Part shown: in pieces, positions 7,162 to 15,976 of the stretch
Numbering within the stretch: the first letter of the stretch is position 1
Layout of the letters: every line of letters begins with the position of its first letter
Assembly (NCBI GenBank): GCA_945890645.1
Contig: CAMDCV010000005.1
Location: 62,001-126,000 of the forward strand
Reading direction: 5' to 3'
Source of the DNA: Akkermansia muciniphila
GTDB lineage: Bacteria > Verrucomicrobiota > Verrucomicrobiia > Verrucomicrobiales > Akkermansiaceae
DNA: 64,000 nucleotides
The notes under the pieces: generated by a model
What the model was told of the DNA's origin: nothing
Seen by the model: only the letters and a program-made list of their open reading frames with translations
Databases searched by the model: none
Position numbers and translations under genes: made by a program

Positions 7162-9573
7162 ATGTCCGCACCCGATGATACTGTCGCCTTTTGCCATGCT
7201 TGTGGCACAGCGATGGACGTCAGCAATGTCGCGCCCTTCAGCAACGTGGAGTGCCCCTCTTGCGAAAAGCACACCCGCGTGAAACGGGAATTCGGCCCCT
7301 ACACCCTTCTGCGCCGACATGCCATCGGCGGTATGAGCATGGTGTTCGTGGGCCATGACAATACTCTCGACCGCGAGGTCGCTTTGAAAATTCTCAGTGA
7401 AGATTATAGTGCCGACGAAAAACGCATATCGTCCTTCGAAGAAGAAGCCCGCATCACCGCTGCCATATCGCATCCTCATGTCGTGCGCGTCTTCAAAACC
7501 GGTAAAGCCTTCGGGCGCTTCTACATCGCCATGGAGATGGTCACGGGCGGCCACCTCGAGCACCAAATCCGCGAACGAGGGGCACTTCCCGAAGCTGAAT
7601 CATTGCGTCTCGCCATCGAAGTCGCCGAAGGTCTCCGCGCCGCTCATGCGGCCGGGCTGATTCACCGAGATATCAAGCCGGGAAATATTTTGTTAGACTC
7701 GGCAGGCAGTGCGAAGATTGTGGATTTCGGTCTCGCGCTGATGACGAAGGGTGGCGTTGCTACCCCCGATGAACTGTGGGCCACCCCTTTCTATGTCCCA
7801 CCCGAAACGATCGATGGACTGGAAGAAGATTACCGCGCTGACGTTTATGCCTTCGGTGCAACCTTTTATCATTTGTTAGCCGGCAAGCCTCCTTGCACAG
7901 AGGAAAGCATGGTTACCTCACAGTTGCGAGAGGCGAAAAAACACATCATCCCGCTCAGCATGGCTTGCCCGCACCTTGCCATGGAAACGTGCGCCGTCAT
8001 CGAGTGTTCGATGGCCTATGATCCGACCGCTCGTTTCACTTCGTATGATGAATTGATCGAGGCCCTCAACAGCGCCTTAATGGTAGTCACCACACGCGAT
8101 AAAAACATCCGCAAGGGTATTGCTCCCGCCCCGCGACCTCCCGTGGCGCATGTCATCACCGCTGCAGATCGCCGCAAACTGCTCAAGAAACAGCGCAATC
8201 AAAAAATCTTTACCGCCGTGGCCCTGCTTGTGGTCAGCGCGGCCATTGCTTGGGCTGTTGTGACCGTATCCAAAAATAAGAACGGCAATCTTGCCAATCC
8301 CACCCCGACGCCTCCGATCGATAATTCACCCGTCATCACCGACAGCACGGGCGTAGAAATCGGCAGCCTCTATCAGCAAGCGCGCAATGATCAACAAAAG
8401 GGCAATTATGAATCGGCCCACAAGGCGTTCACGCAGTTGCGTGATAACTCTCGAGTGCAGGAGCCCACTCGATCTTGGTGTGGTTTCGAGGCGATGCTTT
8501 CCTCTCTCCTCGATGGAAACTCACAAGCCGCACGCAGCGATGCGAGAGCTCTCTCGGATCACCTCAAAAGCGATGCCGTATCAGGTGGCATGCGGAAGCA
8601 ATTAACGCCTTGGTTGGAGCAAATGCAACAATTGCCACCGATTCCCAAACCACTCGACTCAGACAAACCGGAGAGCGATCATATCTATCTCATGACTTGC
8701 CTGGCGAGCGGTTGCAAAAATTGGGAACAAGGTAAACTCGTTGAATCTCTGCCCTTTTTTGAAATCGTTAGCAACATTCCCGCTAAAAACGACGATTCAC
8801 TCATGGGCATCTACCAAGAGAAAGCCAAAAACTATCTGGCCGATGCGAAAAAACTTCAGGCAAGTCAACCTTACCCACTTCCTAATACAGCCGCAGCCTG
8901 TCGCGCAAAATCGACTGCTCTCGATGAATTGATCAGCAGCCTGTCCACGCGCGGACGTGCCAAATTCAACATCCGCGTCTGGCAGGTTCAGTTAGAGCGT
9001 CAGGCAAAACAACTGGAAGCAGGACCATCCAATGTCTCCCCTTCTAGCGGCAACAAACTATCCGACAACCTGGTTGAGATTATCAAACTTTGCAGCAGCT
9101 ATCGTTTTCACGAAGCGGCCGAGTTGGCGAAGCGCTCCCGTGGCGCCAATGACGACGAGGAAATCAAACGCACTGCATTTATCGGACTTTGCCGGGGCGC
9201 AGGAATGTTTCTCTCTGACTTGGAAAATGATGCTAAAAAAGCTCCGCTTCCTGTCACAATCCTGACCAAGGACGGGCGCAATTTCACCAAAATCATCGAT
9301 GCCGGTGAAGGCATGGTCACACTTCTCAAGGGAGAAACCGAAGCCTCACTACCATGGCCTCAAATCAAGCCTGCGGACATCATCTCGATCTATCGAGAAG
9401 CCATCAAACGCAATCCGAGCGACCCGAATATCAATCGTCGTCACGAAAATGCAATCTGCTTCCAATGGCTAAGCGGCGAAAAAGACGCCGCCCAGAACGC
9501 TGCAGCAAAACTCAGCGAAAGCTCACCGCAGTTCAAACAACGCTGGAGCGAGTGGATGGCCGTATTGAAGTAA
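7162..9573 (+). CDS. Transmembrane Ser/Thr protein kinase with N-terminal zinc ribbon
   Basis: This 803-residue protein is a bacterial Hanks-type kinase. A four-cysteine zinc ribbon (C11, C14, C31, C34) precedes the kinase domain (about 46-305). That domain has a glycine loop GGMSMVFVG, ATP-binding Lys in VALK (K76), HRDIKPGN (168-175) and DFG (188-190), so it looks catalytically complete. One transmembrane helix follows (about 349-370), then a ~430-residue extracytoplasmic region with helical, TPR-like character. Signal input is probably periplasmic and output cytoplasmic. It stands alone, 78 bp after the prepilin peptidase and 133 bp before parE. The substrate is unknown. Confidence 0.88.
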   Translation: MSAPDDTVAFCHACGTAMDVSNVAPFSNVECPSCEKHTRVKREFGPYTLLRRHAIGGMSMVFVGHDNTLDREVALKILSEDYSADEKRISSFEEEARITAAISHPHVVRVFKTGKAFGRFYIAMEMVTGGHLEHQIRERGALPEAESLRLAIEVAEGLRAAHAAGLIHRDIKPGNILLDSAGSAKIVDFGLALMTKGGVATPDELWATPFYVPPETIDGLEEDYRADVYAFGATFYHLLAGKPPCTEESMVTSQLREAKKHIIPLSMACPHLAMETCAVIECSMAYDPTARFTSYDELIEALNSALMVVTTRDKNIRKGIAPAPRPPVAHVITAADRRKLLKKQRNQKIFTAVALLVVSAAIAWAVVTVSKNKNGNLANPTPTPPIDNSPVITDSTGVEIGSLYQQARNDQQKGNYESAHKAFTQLRDNSRVQEPTRSWCGFEAMLSSLLDGNSQAARSDARALSDHLKSDAVSGGMRKQLTPWLEQMQQLPPIPKPLDSDKPESDHIYLMTCLASGCKNWEQGKLVESLPFFEIVSNIPAKNDDSLMGIYQEKAKNYLADAKKLQASQPYPLPNTAAACRAKSTALDELISSLSTRGRAKFNIRVWQVQLERQAKQLEAGPSNVSPSSGNKLSDNLVEIIKLCSSYRFHEAAELAKRSRGANDDEEIKRTAFIGLCRGAGMFLSDLENDAKKAPLPVTILTKDGRNFTKIIDAGEGMVTLLKGETEASLPWPQIKPADIISIYREAIKRNPSDPNINRRHENAICFQWLSGEKDAAQNAAAKLSESSPQFKQRWSEWMAVLK

Positions 9574-9706
9574 GCACTGGCAGCTGTCGTAAGAATTTCT
9601 AGAAAACAGAGAAATCGGCTTTCACGCCCTCACACTTGTGCGCCCTGCATTCCGCTCTTGCACTTGCGCGGGTCCTGCCGTATTCATTGCTTAACTTTTC
9701 CTAACT

Positions 9707-11563
9707 ATGGCCTCCTACACCGAAGATGACATCAAGAGCCTCGACTGGCGTGAACACATCCGCATGCGTCCAGGCATGTACATTGGCAAGCTCGCCGATG
9801 GTTCCTCTCCCGATGATGGCATTTACATTCTTCTGAAGGAAGCGATCGATAACTCAATCGACGAACATATTATGGGCTTCGGTAAAGAAATCCGCATCGA
9901 CATTGATGACGAAAGTCGCGTGGAAGTGCGCGACTTCGGACGCGGTATTCCGCTCGGAAAACTTTACGATTGCGCCGCTCAAATCAACACTGGAGCGAAA
10001 TATGACAGCGAGGCTTTTAAAAAATCCGTCGGTCTCAATGGCGTCGGCATCAAAGCGGTGAACGCACTCTCAAATTTTTTCGAGATCCAAGCCTGGCGCG
10101 AAGGTCAAACCAAAGCGATAGAATTTTCTCAAGGAAAAGTTACGCAGGACATGAAAAACCCGCGTGCCGATGAAGCACCCAATGGCACACGACTCTGCTT
10201 CGATATCGATCGCACGATTTTCCCCGCGAAGACAAAATACCGCGAGCCCATCGTGGAAAAAATGTGCCGCTACTATTCGTATCTCAATCCGAACTTGACC
10301 CTGATTTTTAACGGCAAAAAATTCCGATCCAAGGATGGTTTGCTCGACCTCCTGCGCGAGGAAATGGAAAAGGCACCGCTCTATCAGCCGATCCACCTTG
10401 TCGGCAAAGACATCGAGATCGCCTTCACTCACAGCGAAGAAACCAGCGAAGAATATTACTCGTTTGTCAACGGCCAGAACACTTCACAGGGCGGCACACA
10501 CTTGCAGGCTTTTCGCGAAGCTTTTGTCAATGCCATCCGCGGCTTCTTCAAAAAACAATGGGAGCCAGCGGATATTCGCGCAGGCATCGAGGCCGCGATT
10601 TGCGTGCGCATCGAGGAGCCAGTCTTTGAATCACAGACCAAAACCAAACTCGGCTCCGCCACCACCAAACCAAACGGCGGCGAATCACTGCGCACCTTCA
10701 TCGGCAATTTCCTCAAGGAGCATCTCGACAACTACCTTCACAAAAACCCACAAGCCGCTGAGGCCATTCAAAAGCGTATTCTCATGGCCGAGCGCGAGCG
10801 CAAGGACATGAAGGGTATCCAAAAGCTCGCCCGCGAACGTTCGCGCCAAGCAAAGGTCCACAACAAAAAATTGCGCGACTGCCGCATCCACTTCGACACG
10901 AAACACAAGCGCCGCGAGGAATCCACCATCTTCATCACCGAGGGAGACTCAGCCTCCGGCTCGATCACGAAGTCGCGCGATGTCGAAACACAAGCCGTCT
11001 TTTCCTTGCGCGGCAAACCCCTCAACACCTTCGGTCTAGCGCGGAAAATCGTTTATGAAAACGAGGAGTTCGCTCTATTACAAGCCGCATTGAATGTCGA
11101 AGAAGGCATCGAAGAGCTGCGCTACAATCGCGTCGTCATCGCCACCGATGCCGATGTCGATGGCATGCACATTCGCTTGTTGCTTCTCACCTTTTTCCTG
11201 CAGTTCTTCCCCGAGCTCATTCGCGATGGCCACGTATACATCCTGCAAACGCCTCTCTTCCGCGTCCGCAATAAAAAGGAAACGATCTATTGTTACAGCG
11301 AGGAAGAACGCGTCAAGGCGATGAACAAACTTGGCAAAAATCCCGAGATCACGCGTTTCAAAGGCCTCGGCGAAATTTCTCCCGATGAATTCAAATTCAT
11401 GATTGATTCAAACATGCGACTCGATCCCGTTAGCTACATCGAAGGCAAAGGAGTGAAAGAACTCCTCACCTTCTATATGGGGAAAAATACGCCGGATCGC
11501 CAAGAATACATCATTGAGAATCTGCGCGAAGATGTGGACCGCCAAATCGCTGTCTCCGCATGA
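9707..11563 (+). CDS. parE: DNA topoisomerase IV subunit B (ParE-type type IIA topoisomerase ATPase subunit)
   Basis: This is the ATPase/TOPRIM subunit of a type IIA topoisomerase, 618 residues long. The GHKL ATPase motifs are clear: EAIDNSIDE with the Mg-binding Asn, DFGRGIP, and [14 protein letters not shown]. The TOPRIM motifs are [14 protein letters not shown] and [20 protein letters not shown] rather than EGDSAGGS, and the absence of a gyrase-type insert, favour topoisomerase IV over gyrase; this is judged from motifs and could be reversed by phylogeny. The partner parC/gyrA is not in the window. The stop overlaps the folK start by four bases (ATGA), an unusual pairing that implies coupled translation. 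Confidence 0.88.
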   Translation: MASYTEDDIKSLDWREHIRMRPGMYIGKLADGSSPDDGIYILLKEAIDNSIDEHIMGFGKEIRIDIDDESRVEVRDFGRGIPLGKLYDCAAQINTGAKYDSEAFKKSVGLNGVGIKAVNALSNFFEIQAWREGQTKAIEFSQGKVTQDMKNPRADEAPNGTRLCFDIDRTIFPAKTKYREPIVEKMCRYYSYLNPNLTLIFNGKKFRSKDGLLDLLREEMEKAPLYQPIHLVGKDIEIAFTHSEETSEEYYSFVNGQNTSQGGTHLQAFREAFVNAIRGFFKKQWEPADIRAGIEAAICVRIEEPVFESQTKTKLGSATTKPNGGESLRTFIGNFLKEHLDNYLHKNPQAAEAIQKRILMAERERKDMKGIQKLARERSRQAKVHNKKLRDCRIHFDTKHKRREESTIFITEGDSASGSITKSRDVETQAVFSLRGKPLNTFGLARKIVYENEEFALLQAALNVEEGIEELRYNRVVIATDADVDGMHIRLLLLTFFLQFFPELIRDGHVYILQTPLFRVRNKKETIYCYSEEERVKAMNKLGKNPEITRFKGLGEISPDEFKFMIDSNMRLDPVSYIEGKGVKELLTFYMGKNTPDRQEYIIENLREDVDRQIAVSA

Positions 11564-12069
11564 ATGCCAACCGCGCAGTGATCGCACTTGGTTCCAACCT
11601 TGGCGACCGTCTCGTCCACTTACAACAAGCACGCGAGGCTCTTCGCGCCCTGGCGCTGCCGGAAAATTTTCTGTATTCCTGTATCTATCAAACTGAACCC
11701 GTACTTTGCCCCGATGGATCACCGGATTTTTTCAACGCAGTTGTCTCATTGAATTACGCAGGCACGGCAGACGAACTTCACCAGCAAACCCGCGCGATTG
11801 AATCCACCATGGGACGCTCCGCATCTACACAACGCAATGCTCCTCGCGTGATCGATCTCGACCTGTTGCTGTTCGGCGAGGAGATGATCGCCACACCCGA
11901 TCTCACCATCCCCCACCCGCGCCTGCACCAACGCCGTTTTGTTCTCCAACCACTCTGCGAAATCGACCCAAAGCTCGTAATTCCAGGGCTGGGCGGCACG
12001 GCTTTCGACCACTTAACACAGCTCAATACAGCAGAATCACCGTTACTCTTGGTCGCTAGCGATTGGTGA
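11560..12069 (+). CDS. folK: 2-amino-4-hydroxy-6-hydroxymethyldihydropteridine diphosphokinase
   Basis: FolK transfers pyrophosphate from ATP to 6-hydroxymethyl-dihydropterin in folate synthesis. The 169-residue product has the family hallmarks ALGSNLGDR near the N-terminus, the [15 protein letters not shown] signature and the [17 protein letters not shown] motif. Length is normal. It overlaps parE by ATGA. The stop codon lies in a weak AT-rich hairpin (GTGAAAT / ATTTCAC, 12066-12084), which could slow transcription but is not a convincing terminator. folD elsewhere in the window acts in the same vitamin network. Confidence 0.93.
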   Translation: MNANRAVIALGSNLGDRLVHLQQAREALRALALPENFLYSCIYQTEPVLCPDGSPDFFNAVVSLNYAGTADELHQQTRAIESTMGRSASTQRNAPRVIDLDLLLFGEEMIATPDLTIPHPRLHQRRFVLQPLCEIDPKLVIPGLGGTAFDHLTQLNTAESPLLLVASDW

Positions 12070-12140
12070 AATAATAAATTTCACATTTTATGATTTTCCA
12101 GTTGCCAAGCCGGCGGCTTCAGAGCTACTCTCCTTCCAGC

Positions 12141-12572
12141 ATGAAAAAACTCTCGCTTCTTGCCACGACAATGATCGCCCTCACCGGTATGGTCTCCGCT
12201 GACATTCAGGCTCCTCCGGGTGCTGATTATACCGCTACCCGCAAATTGGGTCGCGCACTCTCGAACATCCTCTACGGTATCGTCGAGATCCCTGAGTCGG
12301 TTGTTCGCAAATCTGACACCTACGGTCGCAAGGCTGGTTGGTCCTATGGTGCTGTTGATGGCACCCATCGCGCGTTCCGTCGCCTTGGTTATGGCTTTTA
12401 CGAACTCGTTACTTTCTCTTGCCCTACCTATCGCGGCACCTACAAACCGCCTTATGAAAATTGTGGTCAGGATGGACGCATCGAAATGAGCCCCTCGCAA
12501 GGTCTGTCCGAGTTCCCACCTGAGCTAGGCTTCGAGACATATTTCTCGCACTCGCGCTCACAAACTTGGTAA
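12141..12572 (+). CDS. Exosortase-system-associated protein, TIGR04073-like
   Basis: This encodes a small secreted protein of 143 residues with a cleavable signal peptide (hydrophobic residues ~5-20, Ala before the mature part). The mature region has the pattern of the TIGR04073 family: ATRKLGRALSNILYGIVEIPES, a middle Gly/Ala helix (GWSYGAVDGTHRAFRRLGYG) and FYELVTFSCPTY. That family co-occurs with exosortase protein-sorting systems in Verrucomicrobia and relatives, but its biochemical role is not known and no exosortase is encoded in this window. The start was set at the Met before the signal peptide, not at 12090. A terminator follows 19 bp after the stop. Confidence 0.72.
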   Translation: MKKLSLLATTMIALTGMVSADIQAPPGADYTATRKLGRALSNILYGIVEIPESVVRKSDTYGRKAGWSYGAVDGTHRAFRRLGYGFYELVTFSCPTYRGTYKPPYENCGQDGRIEMSPSQGLSEFPPELGFETYFSHSRSQTW

Positions 12573-12591
12573 TCAGATTTGTTTGCCTTCT

Positions 12592-12627
12592 AAAAAACCC
12601 GGTCCGCACTTGCGCGCCGGGTTTTTT
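12592..12627 (+). terminator. Rho-independent terminator
   Basis: An 11-bp uninterrupted stem (AAAAAACCCGG at 12592-12602, CCGGGTTTTTT at 12617-12627) with a 14-nt loop follows the TIGR04073-like gene. The A-tract on the left and T-tract on the right would let it work in both directions. Confidence 0.88.
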
Positions 12628-12735
12628 GTATCTTTCACTCTTGTTGAACTTATGACGAAATCCTCCCCATCCACGATGAATCACTTTTTTGCACTTTTCT
12701 CCAAACTTTTGATACTCTCATACGTTAGTAACACG

Positions 12736-13521
12736 ATGCGTTGTATTTTTTCCCTCATTCTGCTGTTGGCTTTCACCTCTCTTGCCCATGCGGAATCGCG
12801 CAAATGGTTAAGCAAGGACGGCACCAAATTCATCGTCGCCGACTACGTGAGTCACAACCAGTTTACTGTCACCGTCAAACGTTCCGATGGCAAAGTAATC
12901 ACTCTCGGTCGCAATGACTTACATCCTGATGACGCCATATACGTAAGCCAACTTCGCACTCCCGCCACTCCTGACAAAACAACTTCCACGACCCAAACAA
13001 CAGTAAACGCTCCCGCCATGGAAGACAGCGCGGTCTTCGATACTCTCAAGCTCGGTGACACCCACAAGGAAATTTCCTCGAAAATCAAAGCGAGTAAATT
13101 ACTCGAATTGACCGTGGACGAAATTTACCTCGGTCGATTTGGCCTCAATGGCTCGTATCGCACCAAACAAACCATCGGCGGCCTGAAGTGCTTGTTATTT
13201 TTTGATTGGGACAGCAATGGTCAACTGAAAGAATTATCTCTCCAGACTCAGCCTCAGCCCAGCGAGACGTACAACGGCTCACTCAAAGCCACGTGGGCCG
13301 AACTCTGCAAGCTCATGACCACGCTTCACGGTAAGCCACTGCAAAATGCCGATTACCCAGCCGCGGGCACATTGCAGAACGATATGTCGCTCAGCACCCA
13401 CCTCTGGCGTATGCAAAGCGGTGGCAGTGCGCTGCTTGGCACCTCGAAATCCGCAGAAGGCTACATGGTCAGCGTGCGTTTCACCACCGAAACCATCGAA
13501 CCAGTCCGCACGAATCGATAA
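12736..13521 (+). CDS. Secreted protein with SHD1-like domain
   Basis: This is a 261-residue protein with a signal peptide (LILLLAFTSLAHA, cleavage after about residue 17). Directly after it comes an SHD1-like segment: RKWLSKDGTKF, a central VKRSDGKVITL strand and DLHPDDAIYVSQL. This small beta domain is common in planctomycete and verrucomicrobial secreted proteins. A Thr/Pro linker joins it to an unrecognised C-terminal domain of ~160 residues. The start at 12736 places the signal peptide at the N-terminus; a longer frame to 12583 would run through the preceding terminator. Function is unknown, probably periplasmic. Confidence 0.65.
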   Translation: MRCIFSLILLLAFTSLAHAESRKWLSKDGTKFIVADYVSHNQFTVTVKRSDGKVITLGRNDLHPDDAIYVSQLRTPATPDKTTSTTQTTVNAPAMEDSAVFDTLKLGDTHKEISSKIKASKLLELTVDEIYLGRFGLNGSYRTKQTIGGLKCLLFFDWDSNGQLKELSLQTQPQPSETYNGSLKATWAELCKLMTTLHGKPLQNADYPAAGTLQNDMSLSTHLWRMQSGGSALLGTSKSAEGYMVSVRFTTETIEPVRTNR

Positions 13522-13600
13522 GCTGCAAGCTCCGCGTGTATGCCGTTCATCGCTGCGTTTGCGCTTGTCAGTGTGAGCGCGATGAGGCAAGGTAACGCCG

Positions 13601-14779
13601 ATGTTTTTTACACCGAAATGGAAAAAGGAAACGCAACTGCTGCTCAAGGGCGCGCAGAAGTTTCTTGATTACAAACGCGATCTGCTCAAGCCCGACCGCA
13701 TCGATGAAATTGAATCGCGTCTCACTGACCTCAAAGCGGCACTGAAGGCTGGCAAGCGTGAGGCATCTGACGAGTGCTCGAAACAGCTCCGTGCCACATG
13801 CGAAAACGCCCTGCCTCAATACCAAGCACCACGCTGGTTTGAAGAGAATGTTGAGGTAATTTTCGTTTCATTGGTCATCGTGCTCGGCCTGCGCTCCTAT
13901 GTGATTCAGCCTTTTCGCATTCCTACAGGCTCCATGCAGCCTACACTCAATGGCATCATCGCCACCAATGTAGAAGGCCAAGATTATGCGTCTCCCTGGG
14001 TTGGCAAGCAAGTGTATGACTGGGCCTCACGGGGCCGCCGTTGGTATCAAATCAAATCGCCGTCCACTAGCAGTATCGAAAGCGTGACCGATGTATCAAA
14101 ATTGTTTTTCTCACGCACCAAAGTGACATTCAAGGATGGTAAGTCCGTGGTGTTTCCCGCTCCGCCCACGGAGACAGAGCAAGCCATCAATGGCGGTATC
14201 CCACACGTCACCTGTAAGGGCAGAAGTTTCAAAAAAGGCGATGTGATGTTCCAAGGCACCATCGATGGCGGCGACCTCGTGCTAGTCGATAAAATTTCCT
14301 ATCACTTCCGTACGCCCACGCGCGGTGAAGTTTTTGTCTTCGATACCATCGGCATGGAGAAAAAAATCGGTAAATTTAGTGGTAGCGATCAGGCCAAAGC
14401 CACGCACTACATCAAACGTCTCTGCGGCGTGCCGGGTGACACCATTTCCATCGACAGCCCCCACTTGTTTGTAAACGGCAAAATCGCTACGGAAAAAGGC
14501 ATTCGCAAAGTATTCGAAATGCCGAATCAAGGTCGCGAAGGAGGTCATGGATATTCCTATGCTGACCCTGCCGTTGCGGAACTCGTGAAAGCAGGCGATG
14601 AACTTACACTCGCGGCAATGGCCCCCCGCGGCATGCGTGAGTACGCTGCACTTGGTGACAACTCGGGTAATTCACTCGACTCCCGCTACTGGGGCAGTGT
14701 GAGAGAATACAATCTCGTCGGACCTGCCTTGTTTTCCCTTTGGCCCTTCACCACAGGGCACTGGGGCTTCATCAAATGA
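13601..14779 (+). CDS. lepB: Signal peptidase I, enlarged
   Basis: This membrane-bound Ser/Lys protease removes signal peptides from exported proteins. After an ~80-residue charged cytoplasmic extension and one transmembrane helix (about 86-103) come the catalytic Ser in RIPTGSMQPTL (S111), the substrate-site strand GDLVLVDKISY, the catalytic-Lys region HYIKRLCGVPGD (K272) and the C-terminal box ALGDNSGNSLDSRYWG. At 392 residues it is longer than the E. coli enzyme, with an insertion of about 100 residues between the Ser and Lys boxes (about 118-225). It overlaps the next gene by ATGA. A single-copy housekeeping role is likely. Confidence 0.92.
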   Translation: MFFTPKWKKETQLLLKGAQKFLDYKRDLLKPDRIDEIESRLTDLKAALKAGKREASDECSKQLRATCENALPQYQAPRWFEENVEVIFVSLVIVLGLRSYVIQPFRIPTGSMQPTLNGIIATNVEGQDYASPWVGKQVYDWASRGRRWYQIKSPSTSSIESVTDVSKLFFSRTKVTFKDGKSVVFPAPPTETEQAINGGIPHVTCKGRSFKKGDVMFQGTIDGGDLVLVDKISYHFRTPTRGEVFVFDTIGMEKKIGKFSGSDQAKATHYIKRLCGVPGDTISIDSPHLFVNGKIATEKGIRKVFEMPNQGREGGHGYSYADPAVAELVKAGDELTLAAMAPRGMREYAALGDNSGNSLDSRYWGSVREYNLVGPALFSLWPFTTGHWGFIK

Positions 14780-15594
14780 GATCCTCTGAAATCACTCGTA
14801 AGGCGAAATCAAACCTCGCGTTTGCCCTAAACATCCTCCCGAAAGAACGGCGGGAGGATATGGTCGTCTTTTACGCCTATTGCCGTGTCATTGATGACAT
14901 TGCCGATGAAGAATCGCGCCCTGTCGAACAACGCATCGCCCAACTGCAAGCATGGCGCACGGGAATCTGTGAGGGCTTTGAAGCGCCTACCCATTTCGAG
15001 GAAGAAGTCGTCGCCTTGCAAAAAAAATACCAGATCCCACGTGATCTGATGGTGGCGATCATCGACGGCTGCACGATGGACACCACCGCTCAACGCTTTC
15101 AAACATGGGAAGACTTACAGGGCTACACTTGGAAAGTCGCGTGTGCGGTGGGTCTGATTTCCCTGAAACTCTTCGGCGCCACACACCCCTCCTCGGAAAC
15201 TTACGCAGTCGCCCTCGGCCATGCACTGCAACTCACGAATATTCTACGCGATATCAAAGAAGATCTCGATAATGGTGGACGAATTTATTTACCCATTGAT
15301 GACTTACAACGCTTCGACTACAGCGAAAGCGATCTGCTCGCACGCGTCCACGACGAGCGCTTTCTCGCATTGATGAATCATTTAGCCGACCGCGCTGAAG
15401 CGTTGTATGAAGAGGCCCGCGCTAGCTTGCCAGCCGATGACCGCAAAGCCCTCATGGCCGCTGAAGTCATGCGGGACATCTATCATACCGTGTTGCTACA
15501 AATGCGCGCCGATGGCTTCAAAGTATATCAAAAGCGCTACAGCCTTTCAAACTTTCGCAAGATGGCGATCCTCGCCAAGCACATGGTCGGGTGA
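14776..15594 (+). CDS. Squalene/phytoene synthase family protein (HpnD-like)
   Basis: This is a head-to-head prenyl transferase of 272 residues. The two aspartate-rich substrate motifs are VIDDIADEE (D40-D44) and ILRDIKEDLDNGGRIYLP (D159-D163), and the family motif YTWKVACAVG lies between them. Bacterial HpnD makes presqualene diphosphate from two farnesyl diphosphates on the way to squalene and hopanoids; phytoene synthase is the alternative. HpnC and HpnE are not in the window, so the exact product is not settled. The start at 14776 sits in the lepB stop (ATGA), which strongly supports this shorter start over 14740. Confidence 0.85.
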   Translation: MRSSEITRKAKSNLAFALNILPKERREDMVVFYAYCRVIDDIADEESRPVEQRIAQLQAWRTGICEGFEAPTHFEEEVVALQKKYQIPRDLMVAIIDGCTMDTTAQRFQTWEDLQGYTWKVACAVGLISLKLFGATHPSSETYAVALGHALQLTNILRDIKEDLDNGGRIYLPIDDLQRFDYSESDLLARVHDERFLALMNHLADRAEALYEEARASLPADDRKALMAAEVMRDIYHTVLLQMRADGFKVYQKRYSLSNFRKMAILAKHMVG

Positions 15595-15598
15595 TCCA

Positions 15599-15964
15599 TC
15601 AAAATTCGCCACGGAACGAGCAACTGGCGGTCGGTGTCTCATAAATGCAGATCTCATACAAGCCCGGCAACTGCGCCTCGATCTTGCGCCAAAACCATGC
15701 GCACATTTTTTCAATCGTCGGGCTTTCGAGACCTTCGATGTCGTTGAGATAACCGTGATCTAACAATTCTAACAAGGGATTCATCGCGTCGGTAATGCGC
15801 TTGTGATCGTAAATCCAGCCGATACTTTCATCGACCTCACCTTCGACCGTGACAGTCACCTTAAAGCTGTGACCATGCATCTTGCGGCACTTATGATCAG
15901 CGGGCAAGCTCGGCAGGGTGTGGGCTGCTTCAAATCGAAATTCTTTGGTCAATCGTGCTCGCAT
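15599..15964 (-). CDS. queD: 6-carboxy-5,6,7,8-tetrahydropterin synthase
   Basis: QueD converts dihydroneopterin triphosphate to 6-carboxytetrahydropterin, the second step of queuosine precursor synthesis. The 121-residue protein has the zinc-binding histidines in FRFEAAH and CRKMHGHSF, with the catalytic Cys of the CxxxHGH motif present. It also has the family segments DHGYLND and ESPTIEKM. It is the last gene of a minus-strand run after the polyprenyl synthase and murJ (12-bp gap). The pathway partners queC and queE are in this window but 27 kb away in another operon. Confidence 0.93.
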   Translation of the reverse strand: MRARLTKEFRFEAAHTLPSLPADHKCRKMHGHSFKVTVTVEGEVDESIGWIYDHKRITDAMNPLLELLDHGYLNDIEGLESPTIEKMCAWFWRKIEAQLPGLYEICIYETPTASCSFRGEF

Positions 15965-15976
15965 AAAGTCACTGAA

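Noticed and set aside
12066-12084. Hairpin across the folK stop as terminator
   Set aside because: The stem GTGAAAT/ATTTCAC is AT-rich and weak; only noted in the folK entry.
13522-13600. Possible terminator between the SHD1-like gene and lepB
   Set aside because: TCATCGC and GCGATGA could pair, but the stem is short, the loop long and there is no T-run.
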